From the NCBI RefSeq assembly GCF_001273775.1, contig NZ_CP011801.1:4132001-4196000 (forward strand): 64,000 nt of DNA. The letters are read 5' to 3'. A program made the position numbers and the translations under genes. The notes under the pieces were generated by a model. That model saw only the letters and a list, made by a program, of their open reading frames with translations. It made no database searches and was not told the origin of the DNA. This DNA comes from Nitrospira moscoviensis (GTDB lineage: Bacteria > Nitrospirota > Nitrospiria > Nitrospirales > Nitrospiraceae). Positions 9,145 through 18,432 of this stretch are shown piece after piece. The first letter of the stretch is position 1; every line of letters starts with the position of its first letter.

Positions 9145-11655
9145 TCATCGGCCGTCGATGAGCCGCCGGATGTTGAAGGTCGTCACCGGCCGCTGGAATC
9201 CCTTCAACGGCAGCTCGCCGATCGGCTCGGCGTCCACCAGATGCTCGATCTTCCGGAGAAACTGATGCGACACCAGCACGTGGCCGGGCGCCGCTTCACT
9301 GCAGAGACGCGCGCTGAGATTCGTCACCGTGCCGATGGCGGCATAGTCCCAGCGGCCTTCGAAGCCGATGGTGCCGAGCGTCGCCTGGCCGGACGACATC
9401 CCGATCCCGTGCCCCAAGTGATACCCGCGCTGTGCCCAGACTTTCTGCAACATGCCCATCTTCTGCCGCATGGCGACCGCCATGCGGATCGCCCGTTCCT
9501 CGGGGTTGGCCACCGGCACGGGATCGTTGAAGAAGATCATCATGCCGTCCCCGGTAAACCGCTCCAAGGTGCCCTCGTACTCCGTGATGAGCCGGCCCAT
9601 CTCCATCTGATACTCGCGCAGCACCGCCATCACTTCTTCAGGATCGGCCACGTCGGCGAACGCCGTGAATCCCCGGAGGTCCAGGAACACGACGACGATC
9701 TCCCGGCGATGACTCTTCAGCACGTCGTCGGCCGTGCCGGAGAGAATCAGATTGACGAGTTGGGGTGAGAGAAAGCGTTTGAGCTGCCCGTTGCGCATCA
9801 GCTCCAACATTTGCTCCTCAAGGCGGATCGTGAGGCGATGGTTCAGCGCTTCGAGCTCCCGTTCTTGCGCCCGGATCTGTAAGAGATTCTTGACTCTCGC
9901 CAGAAGCTCCCCTTCGTCGAACGGTTTGGTGAGGTAATCGTCGGCGCCGGCTTCGAGGCTCTCGATCCTGGCCTCGCTGCCCCCGCGCGCGGTCAGAAAG
10001 ATGACCGGCAGCGCGCGCAGGTCCGCGTCGGCTCGGACTTCACGAAGCAGCTCGTGTCCGGTCATGCGGGGCATCATGACATCGGTCAGAATCAAGTCCG
10101 GCCTGAAGGCCCGCGCCCGCTCCAGGCCGTCGCAGCCGTCCGCCGCCGTCACCACCCGATAGTGCGCGCTCAGGAGGCGGTGGAGGTACAGGGAAAGATC
10201 GGGGTTGTCTTCCACGACCAGGACCAGCGGCGCGTTCGGTTCGGCGTGGGCGGCGGGCGCCTGCCGCCGAGCGATCTCGCCGCCGCTCTTGGCATCCCGC
10301 TGCAGAACGTCGATCGTCTCCTGGGCGTCCTCGTCCACGACCACGGCGGCCTTGCCGCCGACAGCCCCGATCGGGAGGCTCACGGTGAACACGGTGCCTT
10401 GTCCCGGCGTACTCACAACCGACACGGAGCCCCCGTGATGCTCGGCCACCTCCTTGACCAAGGCCAATCCGATGCCCGTCCCCTCGTGGCGGCGCGACTC
10501 GGTCTGCTCCACCTGCGTGAATCGCTCGAAGATCCGGCCCAATTGATCTTCCGGAATGCCGATGCCGTTGTCTTCCACGTCCAACTCGACGAAGGACCCC
10601 GACCGGCGCAGCCGGATCCAGACCCGTCCCTTGTCGGGATCGCTGAACTTGAAGGCGTTGGACAAGAGGTTGTACAGCAGCTTCTTGAAGAGACGCGGGT
10701 CCACCTCGGCCACGATCGCGTCGTGCAGTCCCTCCAGCTTGATGCGGGGGCGCTCGCTGGATTCGAAGTTCGACGCGACCTGGCGCACCAGCGGCGCCAG
10801 ATCGAGACACTGTTTGACGGGGGTGAGCTTGCCGCTCTCGAATTTGGCCAGGTCCAGGAGCTCGTTGATGTGCAGCAGCAAGCGCGACGCGTTGCGCAAG
10901 CCGGCCTGAGCCAGATCGCGACAACCGGCGGAGAGCCGCTCGCCCATCAGATGCTTGAACGACCCGAGGATCAGCGTGAGCGGCGTCCGAAGCTCATGGC
11001 TCACGTTGGCGAAGAACCGGCTTTTGAGCTGATCCAGCTCGCGCAGCTTCGCGTTGGAGGACTCCAACTCCTGGCGCGCCCGGAACTCCGCGCGCTGCAG
11101 CTGCTCATATTTGAAGACCGAGAGGTCGCAGATGAAGCACAGCCAGAACAGGAACGTGTACTGCGACGCGGCCTGCAGATCCACCGCGCCGCGGCTCCGC
11201 GCCGTCGCGAGATTCAGCGTGAAGAAATAGGTCAGGGCGACGAGCTGGATGATCAGGTGCATGGGCATGCGGACGGGCGCCAGCACGGTGGTGCCGACGA
11301 TCAGAATCGCCAGGCTGTTCGCGTGGAAGGAGGAGAACCCGCCGGTCGGGATGGTCAGATGCGCGATGGACAAGCCGGTGAGGCACGCCGCCGACACAAA
11401 GATCCACTCGGGGCGCCGCCTGCCGACCTGCGTCGCGAGCGCGAGGAGACACAGGAGGAGGCCGCCCTCCAGCACGCCTCGAACCTTGAGGAGGGCCCCC
11501 ATCGCCTGCGGAACCTTGGCAGCATCCACGAACGCGAAGAACGGATTGATGACGAGATCGATCCAGATGAAGAGACGGACGCGTTGCCAGAGGAATCCCC
11601 GACGCCAGGCGGCATACGCCTCATCAAGCGCGTGAGATGTCTCCGCCGATCCCAT
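9145..11655 (-). CDS. Hybrid histidine kinase - receiver - class III nucleotide cyclase
   Basis: An 836-residue fusion. About six TM helices lie in residues 22-185. HisKA has His220 in FFANVSHELRTP. HATPase_c has the N-box around 328-334, G1 DNGIGIP (362-368) and G2 GTGIGLAL (392-399). A receiver domain spans about 476-592 with Asp525 and Lys577. A short coiled coil leads to a class III cyclase (about 650-830) with metal-binding Asp659 (FLDLRG) and Asp703 (TGDG) and the late pair Asn779/Arg783. It should sense a membrane signal and set cAMP or cGMP synthesis through the internal receiver. The start at 11655 avoids a long overlap with cfa, whose stop lies 17 bases upstream. ATP versus GTP use is not settled. 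Confidence 0.9.
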   Translation of the reverse strand: MGSAETSHALDEAYAAWRRGFLWQRVRLFIWIDLVINPFFAFVDAAKVPQAMGALLKVRGVLEGGLLLCLLALATQVGRRRPEWIFVSAACLTGLSIAHLTIPTGGFSSFHANSLAILIVGTTVLAPVRMPMHLIIQLVALTYFFTLNLATARSRGAVDLQAASQYTFLFWLCFICDLSVFKYEQLQRAEFRARQELESSNAKLRELDQLKSRFFANVSHELRTPLTLILGSFKHLMGERLSAGCRDLAQAGLRNASRLLLHINELLDLAKFESGKLTPVKQCLDLAPLVRQVASNFESSERPRIKLEGLHDAIVAEVDPRLFKKLLYNLLSNAFKFSDPDKGRVWIRLRRSGSFVELDVEDNGIGIPEDQLGRIFERFTQVEQTESRRHEGTGIGLALVKEVAEHHGGSVSVVSTPGQGTVFTVSLPIGAVGGKAAVVVDEDAQETIDVLQRDAKSGGEIARRQAPAAHAEPNAPLVLVVEDNPDLSLYLHRLLSAHYRVVTAADGCDGLERARAFRPDLILTDVMMPRMTGHELLREVRADADLRALPVIFLTARGGSEARIESLEAGADDYLTKPFDEGELLARVKNLLQIRAQERELEALNHRLTIRLEEQMLELMRNGQLKRFLSPQLVNLILSGTADDVLKSHRREIVVVFLDLRGFTAFADVADPEEVMAVLREYQMEMGRLITEYEGTLERFTGDGMMIFFNDPVPVANPEERAIRMAVAMRQKMGMLQKVWAQRGYHLGHGIGMSSGQATLGTIGFEGRWDYAAIGTVTNLSARLCSEAAPGHVLVSHQFLRKIEHLVDAEPIGELPLKGFQRPVTTFNIRRLIDGR

Positions 11656-11672
11656 CGGGCAGCTTCCGCTTG

Positions 11673-12971
11673 TCAGGTGTACCAATCGGCGCGGGTGAGC
11701 GGCAACCCGCTCAAGCCCTTGTCGGGCTTCGACAACAAGGTCTGGTACAGGTCGAAGCGGCCCTGCTGGAACCAATAGGCCAAACTGGCCAGGGACAGGC
11801 GCCACACCCGGTACGTGACCTCGTCGGTTTCGGCGACGGCCTCGCGGGCATGGGCTTCGAGACGCCGGCGCCACTGCCGGAACGTCAGCTCATAGTGCTC
11901 GCGCAGGCTCTCGACGTCGCGCACGTGGAAGCCGCTGCGTTCGGCGGCCTGCACCGCCGTGCCGATGGGCACGAGTTGTCCGTCCGGAAACACGTAGCGG
12001 TGCGCGAACTGCCCGATGGCGGTCGGTTCGTTCGCCCGCTGGGCGATGGCGTGGTTGAGAAACACCCCGCCCGGCCTGAGGAGGTCATAGGCCTTCGCAA
12101 AATACATCGGCAGCAGCGCCTCGCCCACGTGCTCGCACATGCCCACGCTCACGATCTTGTCGAATCGCTCCGCCGGGGGGAGCTCCCGATAGTCGCGAAC
12201 CTCCACGCGGCAGACTCCCTGAAGTCCCCGTTCCTCGATGCGCCTCGTGGCCCATTCGGCTTGCGGCTCGCTGATCGTGACGCCCAGCGCGTTCACGCCA
12301 TAGTGCTGGGCCGCGTGCATGATCAACGCTCCCCAGCCGCATCCGATGTCCAAGAGCGTTTCCCCCGGAGTCAACCGTAATTTTTTGCAGAGATAATGCA
12401 GTTTCCGCACTTGGGCCCTGTCCAGGTCTTCGTCCGGCGCCGAAAAATATGCGCAGGAGTAGATCATCTGCCGATCCAGCCACAGCTCGTAAAATCGATT
12501 CGACACGTTATAGTGGTAGGCGATGGCTTGCCGATCACGATCGATCGTATGCCGGCTGCCGCTCAACCTGGCGGCCCTTCCGTACCGGCGGGGACGGCCA
12601 TCGGCCGGGATGGCGAGCAACCGCCATCCCAGCCGGGCGATGTCTCCGGCCGACAACGCCGTATCCACCAAATAATGGCCGAGTGGAATCGCCTCTTCAA
12701 TCTCGCCCTCGATATCGAAGTCGCCATAGATGTAGGCCTCGGCCAGGCGCCGCTCGGTCGGCGGCAGAAACATTCTGCGCAGCGCCGCAGGATGCTTGAG
12801 CGCCAGAGTGAGCCGAGGAAGGCCCTCGCAATCGCCCGTATTCCTCCAGATCGTGCCGTCCCACAGCCTCACGGTAAGATTCTGCCGGTCGTATCGGCCG
12901 AGCACCCGCTCAAGAAACTGCCGGCTCTTCACCGCCGTCTTGTCGATACGTCGAGGGGCTTCAGCAATCAT
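11673..12971 (-). CDS. cfa: Cyclopropane-fatty-acyl-phospholipid synthase
   Basis: A 432-residue full-length member of the CFA/mycolic acid synthase family. The N-terminal lipid-binding region has EAYIYGDFDIEGEIEEAI (about 78-95). The methyltransferase domain has YHYNVSNRFYELWLD, motif I LDIGCGWG (207-214), TISEPQAEWA, and the EHVGE stretch of CFA synthases. It adds a methylene from SAM to the double bond of unsaturated phospholipid acyl chains in the inner membrane. GGAGAAG precedes the ATG by about 6 bases. It lies downstream of a desaturase and a second CFA-like methyltransferase, so substrate supply and modification are encoded together. Confidence 0.92.
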   Translation of the reverse strand: MIAEAPRRIDKTAVKSRQFLERVLGRYDRQNLTVRLWDGTIWRNTGDCEGLPRLTLALKHPAALRRMFLPPTERRLAEAYIYGDFDIEGEIEEAIPLGHYLVDTALSAGDIARLGWRLLAIPADGRPRRYGRAARLSGSRHTIDRDRQAIAYHYNVSNRFYELWLDRQMIYSCAYFSAPDEDLDRAQVRKLHYLCKKLRLTPGETLLDIGCGWGALIMHAAQHYGVNALGVTISEPQAEWATRRIEERGLQGVCRVEVRDYRELPPAERFDKIVSVGMCEHVGEALLPMYFAKAYDLLRPGGVFLNHAIAQRANEPTAIGQFAHRYVFPDGQLVPIGTAVQAAERSGFHVRDVESLREHYELTFRQWRRRLEAHAREAVAETDEVTYRVWRLSLASLAYWFQQGRFDLYQTLLSKPDKGLSGLPLTRADWYT

Positions 12972-13079
12972 CGCCGTCTTCTCCTCTCCGTCGTTGCGGG
13001 AACCAACCCCGGGAATGCCTCCAGCGCGTCACGCCGATGCACGGGCCTTGACCGGCAGTATTCTCCCCAATTCGGCCCT

Positions 13080-13985
13080 TTACGATGTCTTCTCGAACAC
13101 CATCCGGTAATGATCGAGAATCTCTCTCTTGAAGCATTCTTTGTTGTAACTGCCGATCAGTTCTTCGAGCTTGTAGAGGAAATCCCTGTCCGACAGGGCG
13201 TACTTCAGCAACTTCACGGCCTTGGCCGCCTTCATGACGCTCGGCTTGTAGAGGCGCTTTTCCCACTGCGTCATGGTCTCGATGTAGTCGTTGCGGCCGC
13301 TGTTTGCGGACAACATTTTGAAGTAGGGATCCGCGACGGTACGCAGTTGCTCGAGGCCGGATGGAGGCCACGATCCCGGGTAAAATTTTTCGACGACGGC
13401 CAGAATATACGCATTGGAATGCTTCGGCGCACGTACCGAGACCTCTCCATAGTCGGGCGCGTTCTTGCCCCGAGTCATGGTTTGCAAATACACCCGCCCG
13501 CCGGGCACAAGCAGGTCATGGCACAATTTGAAAAAGGACTTGTAAATCTCTTCTTGCCGCCCTGAACAATACTCTTCTCGTGAACAGAAGTGCTCAAACG
13601 AGCCGATCGACACAATGGCATCAAAGCGTCCCCACTCATGGACGCCCGTGTCTTTCCAATCGCGGACGTAGGCTTCAAGGCCATGCCGCCTGCAAGCCTC
13701 CGCCTGTTTGGTTGACAGAGTCAGCCCCACTCCATACGCGCCGCGCATCTTCACGGCTCGGAGGATCGGCCCCCAGCCGCAGCCGATGTCGAGCACACGA
13801 GACCCTGCTCCGATATTGAGGTTCCGCATCACATACTCGTGCTTCTCCCGCTGAGCCTCCTCCAGCGTTTTCGAAAAATCGCCGTTGTACATCGCTCCCG
13901 AAATGTCGGCGCATTCGCCGAAGGTCAGGCGAAAGATGTCGTCCATATAGTTATAGGTCGCTTCTATCTGTTCATGCGTCGCCAT
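13080..13985 (-). CDS. CFA-like SAM methyltransferase, short form
   Basis: A 301-residue protein from the CFA superfamily that lacks the N-terminal CFA domain. Motif I is LDIGCGWG (65-72), followed by GLTLSTKQAEACRR and IVSIGSFEHF. The family includes enzymes making cyclopropane, methyl-branched and methylene fatty acids. It overlaps the desaturase gene by 22 bases and has its own GGGAGG about 6 bases before ATG. The pairing suggests it acts on the desaturase product, for example adding a methyl branch. Nitrospira moscoviensis is known for 11-methyl-hexadecanoate, for which this enzyme or its CFA neighbour is a candidate. Confidence 0.85.
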   Translation of the reverse strand: MATHEQIEATYNYMDDIFRLTFGECADISGAMYNGDFSKTLEEAQREKHEYVMRNLNIGAGSRVLDIGCGWGPILRAVKMRGAYGVGLTLSTKQAEACRRHGLEAYVRDWKDTGVHEWGRFDAIVSIGSFEHFCSREEYCSGRQEEIYKSFFKLCHDLLVPGGRVYLQTMTRGKNAPDYGEVSVRAPKHSNAYILAVVEKFYPGSWPPSGLEQLRTVADPYFKMLSANSGRNDYIETMTQWEKRLYKPSVMKAAKAVKLLKYALSDRDFLYKLEELIGSYNKECFKREILDHYRMVFEKTS

Positions 13986-15028
13986 AACGCGCCTCCCGGC
14001 TGCTTCCCCGACAACGTGGCTCCGATCGTGTGGAGATAGGCGAAAACCTCGCGATAGCCTTCGGAGACCGATGTCTCACGGTATTCGATGCGTTTCTCCT
14101 GGCAGAATGCGCGGACAAATTTCTTGGCCGCCTTCAGTTTGTTGCGGGCCATCGAAGGAAACAAATGATGCTCGATCTGATAGTTCGCGCCGCCATAGAT
14201 GAAATCGGTCACCGGATGAGATCTGAGATTTCTGGACGCGACCACTTGGTGTCTCAAGAAATCCGTGGCCCGGTCGGCGCTCAGAACCGGTCGTCCCATA
14301 TGGTTCAATGCGAACACTGATCCCGCGTAGACGCCAAAAAGGGCCTGATGTGTCATAACGAACCATCCCGCGTCCCAACGGTCGAGGACGGACAACACGA
14401 AGCCGAGGTACACGATGAAATGCCCGGCAATAAGCACGCCCTCGATCGGCGCGGACGCCGGCCGGCGGTCGATGAGAAAGCCGATGCTTTTCACCCGCAG
14501 GCTCACGCTTTCAAGCATCAGCAACGGGAGAAACAACACCGCTTGAAATCGCGCGATGAAGCGGAGCAGGCCGCGCCTGCTCAACGCCTGCTCCTCGACG
14601 AACACGACCACCGGGTTGGTGAGGTCCGGATCCAACCCGATCCGATTGGCATATCGATGGTGCCGGTTGTGCTCGTAGATCCACCACGAGTTGCTGATGC
14701 CCAAACAGAGGTTGCCCAGCAGCAATCCCAACATTCTGTTGCTTGTTTTGCGCGCGAAGATCGCATGATGTCCGGCATCGTGCGCGAGCAGGCCTACCTG
14801 CATGAACGCAAAGGCCATCAATGCGGCGCCGAGAAGGTGCAGCCCCGTGTTTTTCAGCGCGACCACAAGCAGCATCGCCATCACGAGCAAAGAGAGCGTG
14901 ACACTCGTCTTCTGGAAGTAATACCAGGGCTGTTTTTTGAAGAGGCCGGCTTCCTCCAGCATGATTCTGAGGCTGTGGTAGTCGCCCGCCCCCGGCCTCG
15001 AACCGTCTCTCTCGTCGTCAACCTGCAT
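13964..15028 (-). CDS. Membrane fatty acid desaturase (acyl-lipid/acyl-CoA type)
   Basis: A 354-residue membrane desaturase with the three histidine boxes of the di-iron family: HDAGHH (83-88), HNRHH (120-124) and QIEHH (284-288). The QxxHH form of the third box is typical of front-end or delta-6-like desaturases, but no cytochrome b5 domain is fused. Four hydrophobic stretches flank the boxes. It introduces a double bond into acyl chains and needs an electron donor that is not encoded here. The gene begins 11 bases after the cyclase/ATPase gene and overlaps the next methyltransferase, so these genes are very likely co-transcribed. Confidence 0.9.
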   Translation of the reverse strand: MQVDDERDGSRPGAGDYHSLRIMLEEAGLFKKQPWYYFQKTSVTLSLLVMAMLLVVALKNTGLHLLGAALMAFAFMQVGLLAHDAGHHAIFARKTSNRMLGLLLGNLCLGISNSWWIYEHNRHHRYANRIGLDPDLTNPVVVFVEEQALSRRGLLRFIARFQAVLFLPLLMLESVSLRVKSIGFLIDRRPASAPIEGVLIAGHFIVYLGFVLSVLDRWDAGWFVMTHQALFGVYAGSVFALNHMGRPVLSADRATDFLRHQVVASRNLRSHPVTDFIYGGANYQIEHHLFPSMARNKLKAAKKFVRAFCQEKRIEYRETSVSEGYREVFAYLHTIGATLSGKQPGGALWRRMNR

Positions 15029-15039
15029 AGCAGCTCAGG

Positions 15040-18000
15040 TTACCCGCCTTGCTCCGAGGCGTACGCCCGCTCACACGCGTCTCCATTGCCGAGTCGTATC
15101 TTTTCGAGCAGCGCCTTCGCCTCCCTGACGTTTCTTGTGTCGCCGCCTTCCTGGAACCATCCGGATATCGACGCCAGCGCCGCGTGCGCCTCTTTCCGTT
15201 GGCCCCGCGAGTGCCAGAGACGGCTGAGGCTCGACGCCGCCTTCAGCTCCAAAGATTTGGCCTGTTGCTGTCGCGCCACATCGACGGCCATGAGGAACCA
15301 GTGTTCGGGATCCCGCTCCCCCGCAATGGATTTCTTCAAGAGCAGCTCGCCTCGCACCCGATAGAGTTCCGACGCGTAGAACCGATCGTTGTGGCGGTTC
15401 GCCGCTTCGGCGGCTTGGGCGATGAAGTCGTGCCCTTCCTCGATATCGCCGGTCGCCAAGCAGGTCTCGGCCAACAGGGTCAGACAGTAGGAATGGCCCA
15501 ACTCCGCTCCGGTGGCCCGATAGGAGGCCAAACCTTTCTTCATCAGAGCGACGCCCTCGCCGTGCTGACCGAGGTTCGCCAGCGCCCATCCACGGTAGAA
15601 CATTCCGAGAGCGAACCAGAGCACGAAGCCCTGCTCCTCGCTCACTTTCATCTGCCGCTCGGACCGTTCCAGGGTCAGTTGCGGTTCTCCACGGAGTTGA
15701 GAGAGCGCCGAGGCGTTATGGAGGCAATGCACGAAATTCGACGGTTGCTTCAACTCGGAGGCGAGGGCCAGCGCCTTCCGATTCTTCTCGACGGCTTGGT
15801 CCGCGAATCCGAGAAACCAGAGGACGAAGGCCAGCACGTTCAAGGTGAAGACCCCGGGATCATGCGCGTAGCGGAGGGCGAAGGATCGATGCTGGTCGGG
15901 CTGATAGAGCCGGCAACTCTGCTCAAGATGCGCCCGTGCCGGCGACAGCTCCCCGAGATAGTAGAGGCTGTCGCCGATCGCCATGTGGGCTTGGACCAAC
16001 GACGCGGAGTCTCCGGCGCGCTCGGCGAGGGTCAGGAGCTCCTCGCCCAGTTGTTTGGCGGAGAGCAACTCCGCCCGCACGTGGTAAAACAACCACAGAC
16101 CGATAAGGATCGGAAACACTTGGATGGTGTCGCCCAGCTCCCGGCACAGCTCGCGCGCCCGGCTGTAGGTCTGTACGACCTGCGGCGCCCCGTAGCCTTT
16201 TGTCATGAGCAAGGGCGTCCCGAGCGCGACTTGCAACTGAAGCTCCTGCTGGGTCCGTTCGGGGCTTTCCGGAAACGTGCGCAGGAGTTCCAAGCCCTTG
16301 GTGATGTGCGCCACCGCTTCGGCGTTGGCCGATCGGCCGATCGCCCGTTGTCCGGCCTTCAACCAATACGCGATGGCTTCCTTCTTCGATCCGGCGCCCG
16401 TGTAGTGGGAGGCCAGCAGCTCCGGCTGAGTCTCGACCGTTTCGGGGAACCGGATCTCCAACACCGAGGCGACGCGTTGGTGCAACTGTTGCCGTCTGGA
16501 TTTCAGCAGCGATTCATAGGCCGCGTCCTGCAGCAATGCATGCCTGAAGCTGTAGATCGCGTGCGGAGGGTCGCCTTGCCGCACCAAGAGCTCGGCATCG
16601 ACCAACCGTTCCAGTTCCCGGTGCAGAATTCCTTCGTTCAGGAATGACACGGCCGTAATCAGCTCGTAGGAAAACTCTCTCCCCAACATCGCGCCCAGTT
16701 GAGCCACTTCTTTGATCGTCGCCAGCCGATCCAGCCGGGCCATAAGTGAATCGTTGAGGGTGGCCGGAATGCCGAGCGACGACAACGAGTCGGACAGCTC
16801 GTACTGCCCCTCGCTTTCCGTGAGCGATCCCGACTCCAAGACCGTCTTGGTCATTTCCTCGACGAACAGCGGAATGCCGTCCGTCTTGGCGATCAACTGC
16901 CTCAACACCGAAGCCGGAAGGTTTCTGCCGCCGGCGACCCGCTGCACAACCGACAGCACCTCGTTCGGCGCCAGGCGCGTCAGAGTCAAGGGAGTGACCG
17001 GACATTCCGACGGCCAGGAGCCGTGATATTCGGGGCGAAACGTGAGCAGGATCAGGATCGCGTGGGCCGCCGACTGCTTGAGCAGGAGGGCCAAGAGCTC
17101 CTGCGACGTGGGATCGATCCAATGGAGGTCTTCCACCACCAACACCGTGCCGGTGCGCCGAGCGATCGCGCCAATCCATCCAGCCACGACGTCCAAGGTT
17201 TTCTGTTTCTGGCGCTGCGGGCTGAGATTCAACGGGGGATAGCGGTCCTGAAACGGGATGGACAACAGGGACGCGATGAGGGGCAGCGAGTCGGGAGCGC
17301 TCATGGGCGTCGCTTCCAGGGCGGCCTCCAGCTTCCGCAGCTTCTCTACGGGAGCATCATCGCGCTTCAACGCCGCCAGCCGTTGCAAGTATTCAATGAC
17401 GGGATGGAGCGCGCTGTGCTGGAAGTACGACGAACATCTCCATTCGATCCACCGGTGCGGCTCTTCGGAAAGATGTTCCTTCAGCGCTTGCACCAGACGG
17501 GACTTGCCGATTCCGGCCTCGCCACTGAGCGTCACGACCTGCGAGCGGCCGGCCGTTACCCGCCTCCACGAGGCGATCAGAGCCGTGACCTCCCTTTCTC
17601 GCCCCACGATATGGCCGAAGCGTCCGAGGGCGACCGCGACGTCCAAGCGGCTCCGCGCGTCACTCTCCTCCACCACCCGGTAGACGCGCATGGGCACGTC
17701 CAAGCCGGCCAAGGCATGCACGCCGGCATCGCGGCACCGGAAAAACCCTTCGATCAGGCCGTAGGTCGCCTCGCTCACCACCAAGCCGTTCGGTTCGGCC
17801 ATCCCTTGCAAGCGCGCGGCGACGTTGGGAGCCTCTCCCAAGGCCAGGCGCTCTTGTTTACCGACCGCGCCGATGTCTCCGACCACGACCAAGCCGGTAT
17901 GGATGCCGATCCGCACCGCGATCGTCACCCCTTTATCGCGAGACAGTTTGGCGTTGAGCTGTTCCATCCCGCCGACGATCCGGAGTCCCGCGTGAACCGC

Positions 18001-18405
18001 TCGTTTGGCGTCGTCTTCATGCGCCATCGGATAGCCGAAGTAGGCCAGGACGCCGTCGCCGAGATACTGAGCGATATGTCCGTCGAACAGCTGAATCGCG
18101 CCGGCGCAGTGCTCTTGGTAGGCCCGCAGCACGTCGTGCATGTCTTCAGGGTCCAACTTCGCCGAGAGCATCGTCGAGCCGGCGAGGTCGCAAAACATGA
18201 CGGTCAAGTGCCGGCGCTCGCCGTCCACTGCCGCGCGGCCGGCGGTGAGGGCTGCGCCGCACTGCGCGCAACTCAACGTCGTGGCGGCATTTTCAAGACG
18301 GCATTGCGGACATCGCCGGGGCAGTCCGGCGCCACATTGACTGCAAAACCTCGCGTCATCGGGCGAATGGTTTCCACACGACAGACACCGCATGGCTTCT
18401 CTCAT
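15040..18405 (-). CDS. Class III cyclase - AAA ATPase - TPR regulator with zinc ribbons
   Basis: A 1121-residue signalling protein. Two N-terminal zinc ribbons have Cys7/10/21/24 and Cys32/35/46/49. A class III cyclase domain follows (about 65-240) with metal Asp73 (FCDLAG) and Asp117 (YLGDG), and Asn195/Arg199 in NVAARL. The AAA_16 ATPase has Walker A GEAGIGKS (295-302) and Walker B VLVVEDLHW. The C-terminal half is TPR-like helical repeats. No DNA-binding domain is visible. It probably makes a cyclic nucleotide in response to ligand or protein binding by the TPR region. It sits between the FadL gene (27 bases) and the desaturase (11 bases). ATG at 18393 is an alternative start. Confidence 0.88.
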   Translation of the reverse strand: MREAMRCLSCGNHSPDDARFCSQCGAGLPRRCPQCRLENAATTLSCAQCGAALTAGRAAVDGERRHLTVMFCDLAGSTMLSAKLDPEDMHDVLRAYQEHCAGAIQLFDGHIAQYLGDGVLAYFGYPMAHEDDAKRAVHAGLRIVGGMEQLNAKLSRDKGVTIAVRIGIHTGLVVVGDIGAVGKQERLALGEAPNVAARLQGMAEPNGLVVSEATYGLIEGFFRCRDAGVHALAGLDVPMRVYRVVEESDARSRLDVAVALGRFGHIVGREREVTALIASWRRVTAGRSQVVTLSGEAGIGKSRLVQALKEHLSEEPHRWIEWRCSSYFQHSALHPVIEYLQRLAALKRDDAPVEKLRKLEAALEATPMSAPDSLPLIASLLSIPFQDRYPPLNLSPQRQKQKTLDVVAGWIGAIARRTGTVLVVEDLHWIDPTSQELLALLLKQSAAHAILILLTFRPEYHGSWPSECPVTPLTLTRLAPNEVLSVVQRVAGGRNLPASVLRQLIAKTDGIPLFVEEMTKTVLESGSLTESEGQYELSDSLSSLGIPATLNDSLMARLDRLATIKEVAQLGAMLGREFSYELITAVSFLNEGILHRELERLVDAELLVRQGDPPHAIYSFRHALLQDAAYESLLKSRRQQLHQRVASVLEIRFPETVETQPELLASHYTGAGSKKEAIAYWLKAGQRAIGRSANAEAVAHITKGLELLRTFPESPERTQQELQLQVALGTPLLMTKGYGAPQVVQTYSRARELCRELGDTIQVFPILIGLWLFYHVRAELLSAKQLGEELLTLAERAGDSASLVQAHMAIGDSLYYLGELSPARAHLEQSCRLYQPDQHRSFALRYAHDPGVFTLNVLAFVLWFLGFADQAVEKNRKALALASELKQPSNFVHCLHNASALSQLRGEPQLTLERSERQMKVSEEQGFVLWFALGMFYRGWALANLGQHGEGVALMKKGLASYRATGAELGHSYCLTLLAETCLATGDIEEGHDFIAQAAEAANRHNDRFYASELYRVRGELLLKKSIAGERDPEHWFLMAVDVARQQQAKSLELKAASSLSRLWHSRGQRKEAHAALASISGWFQEGGDTRNVREAKALLEKIRLGNGDACERAYASEQGG

Positions 18406-18432
18406 CCAATCGGCGGGCGCCAGGAGGCGAGC

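Noticed and set aside
11656..11874. A 73-residue N-terminal extension of the kinase/cyclase fusion
   Set aside because: It overlaps the cfa coding end in another frame and is Arg/Pro-rich; the ATG at 11655 follows the cfa stop.
15049..16647. A 532-codon plus-strand open frame, and another at 17023-18609
   Set aside because: Both lie opposite the 1121-residue cyclase/ATPase gene, which has intact motifs throughout.
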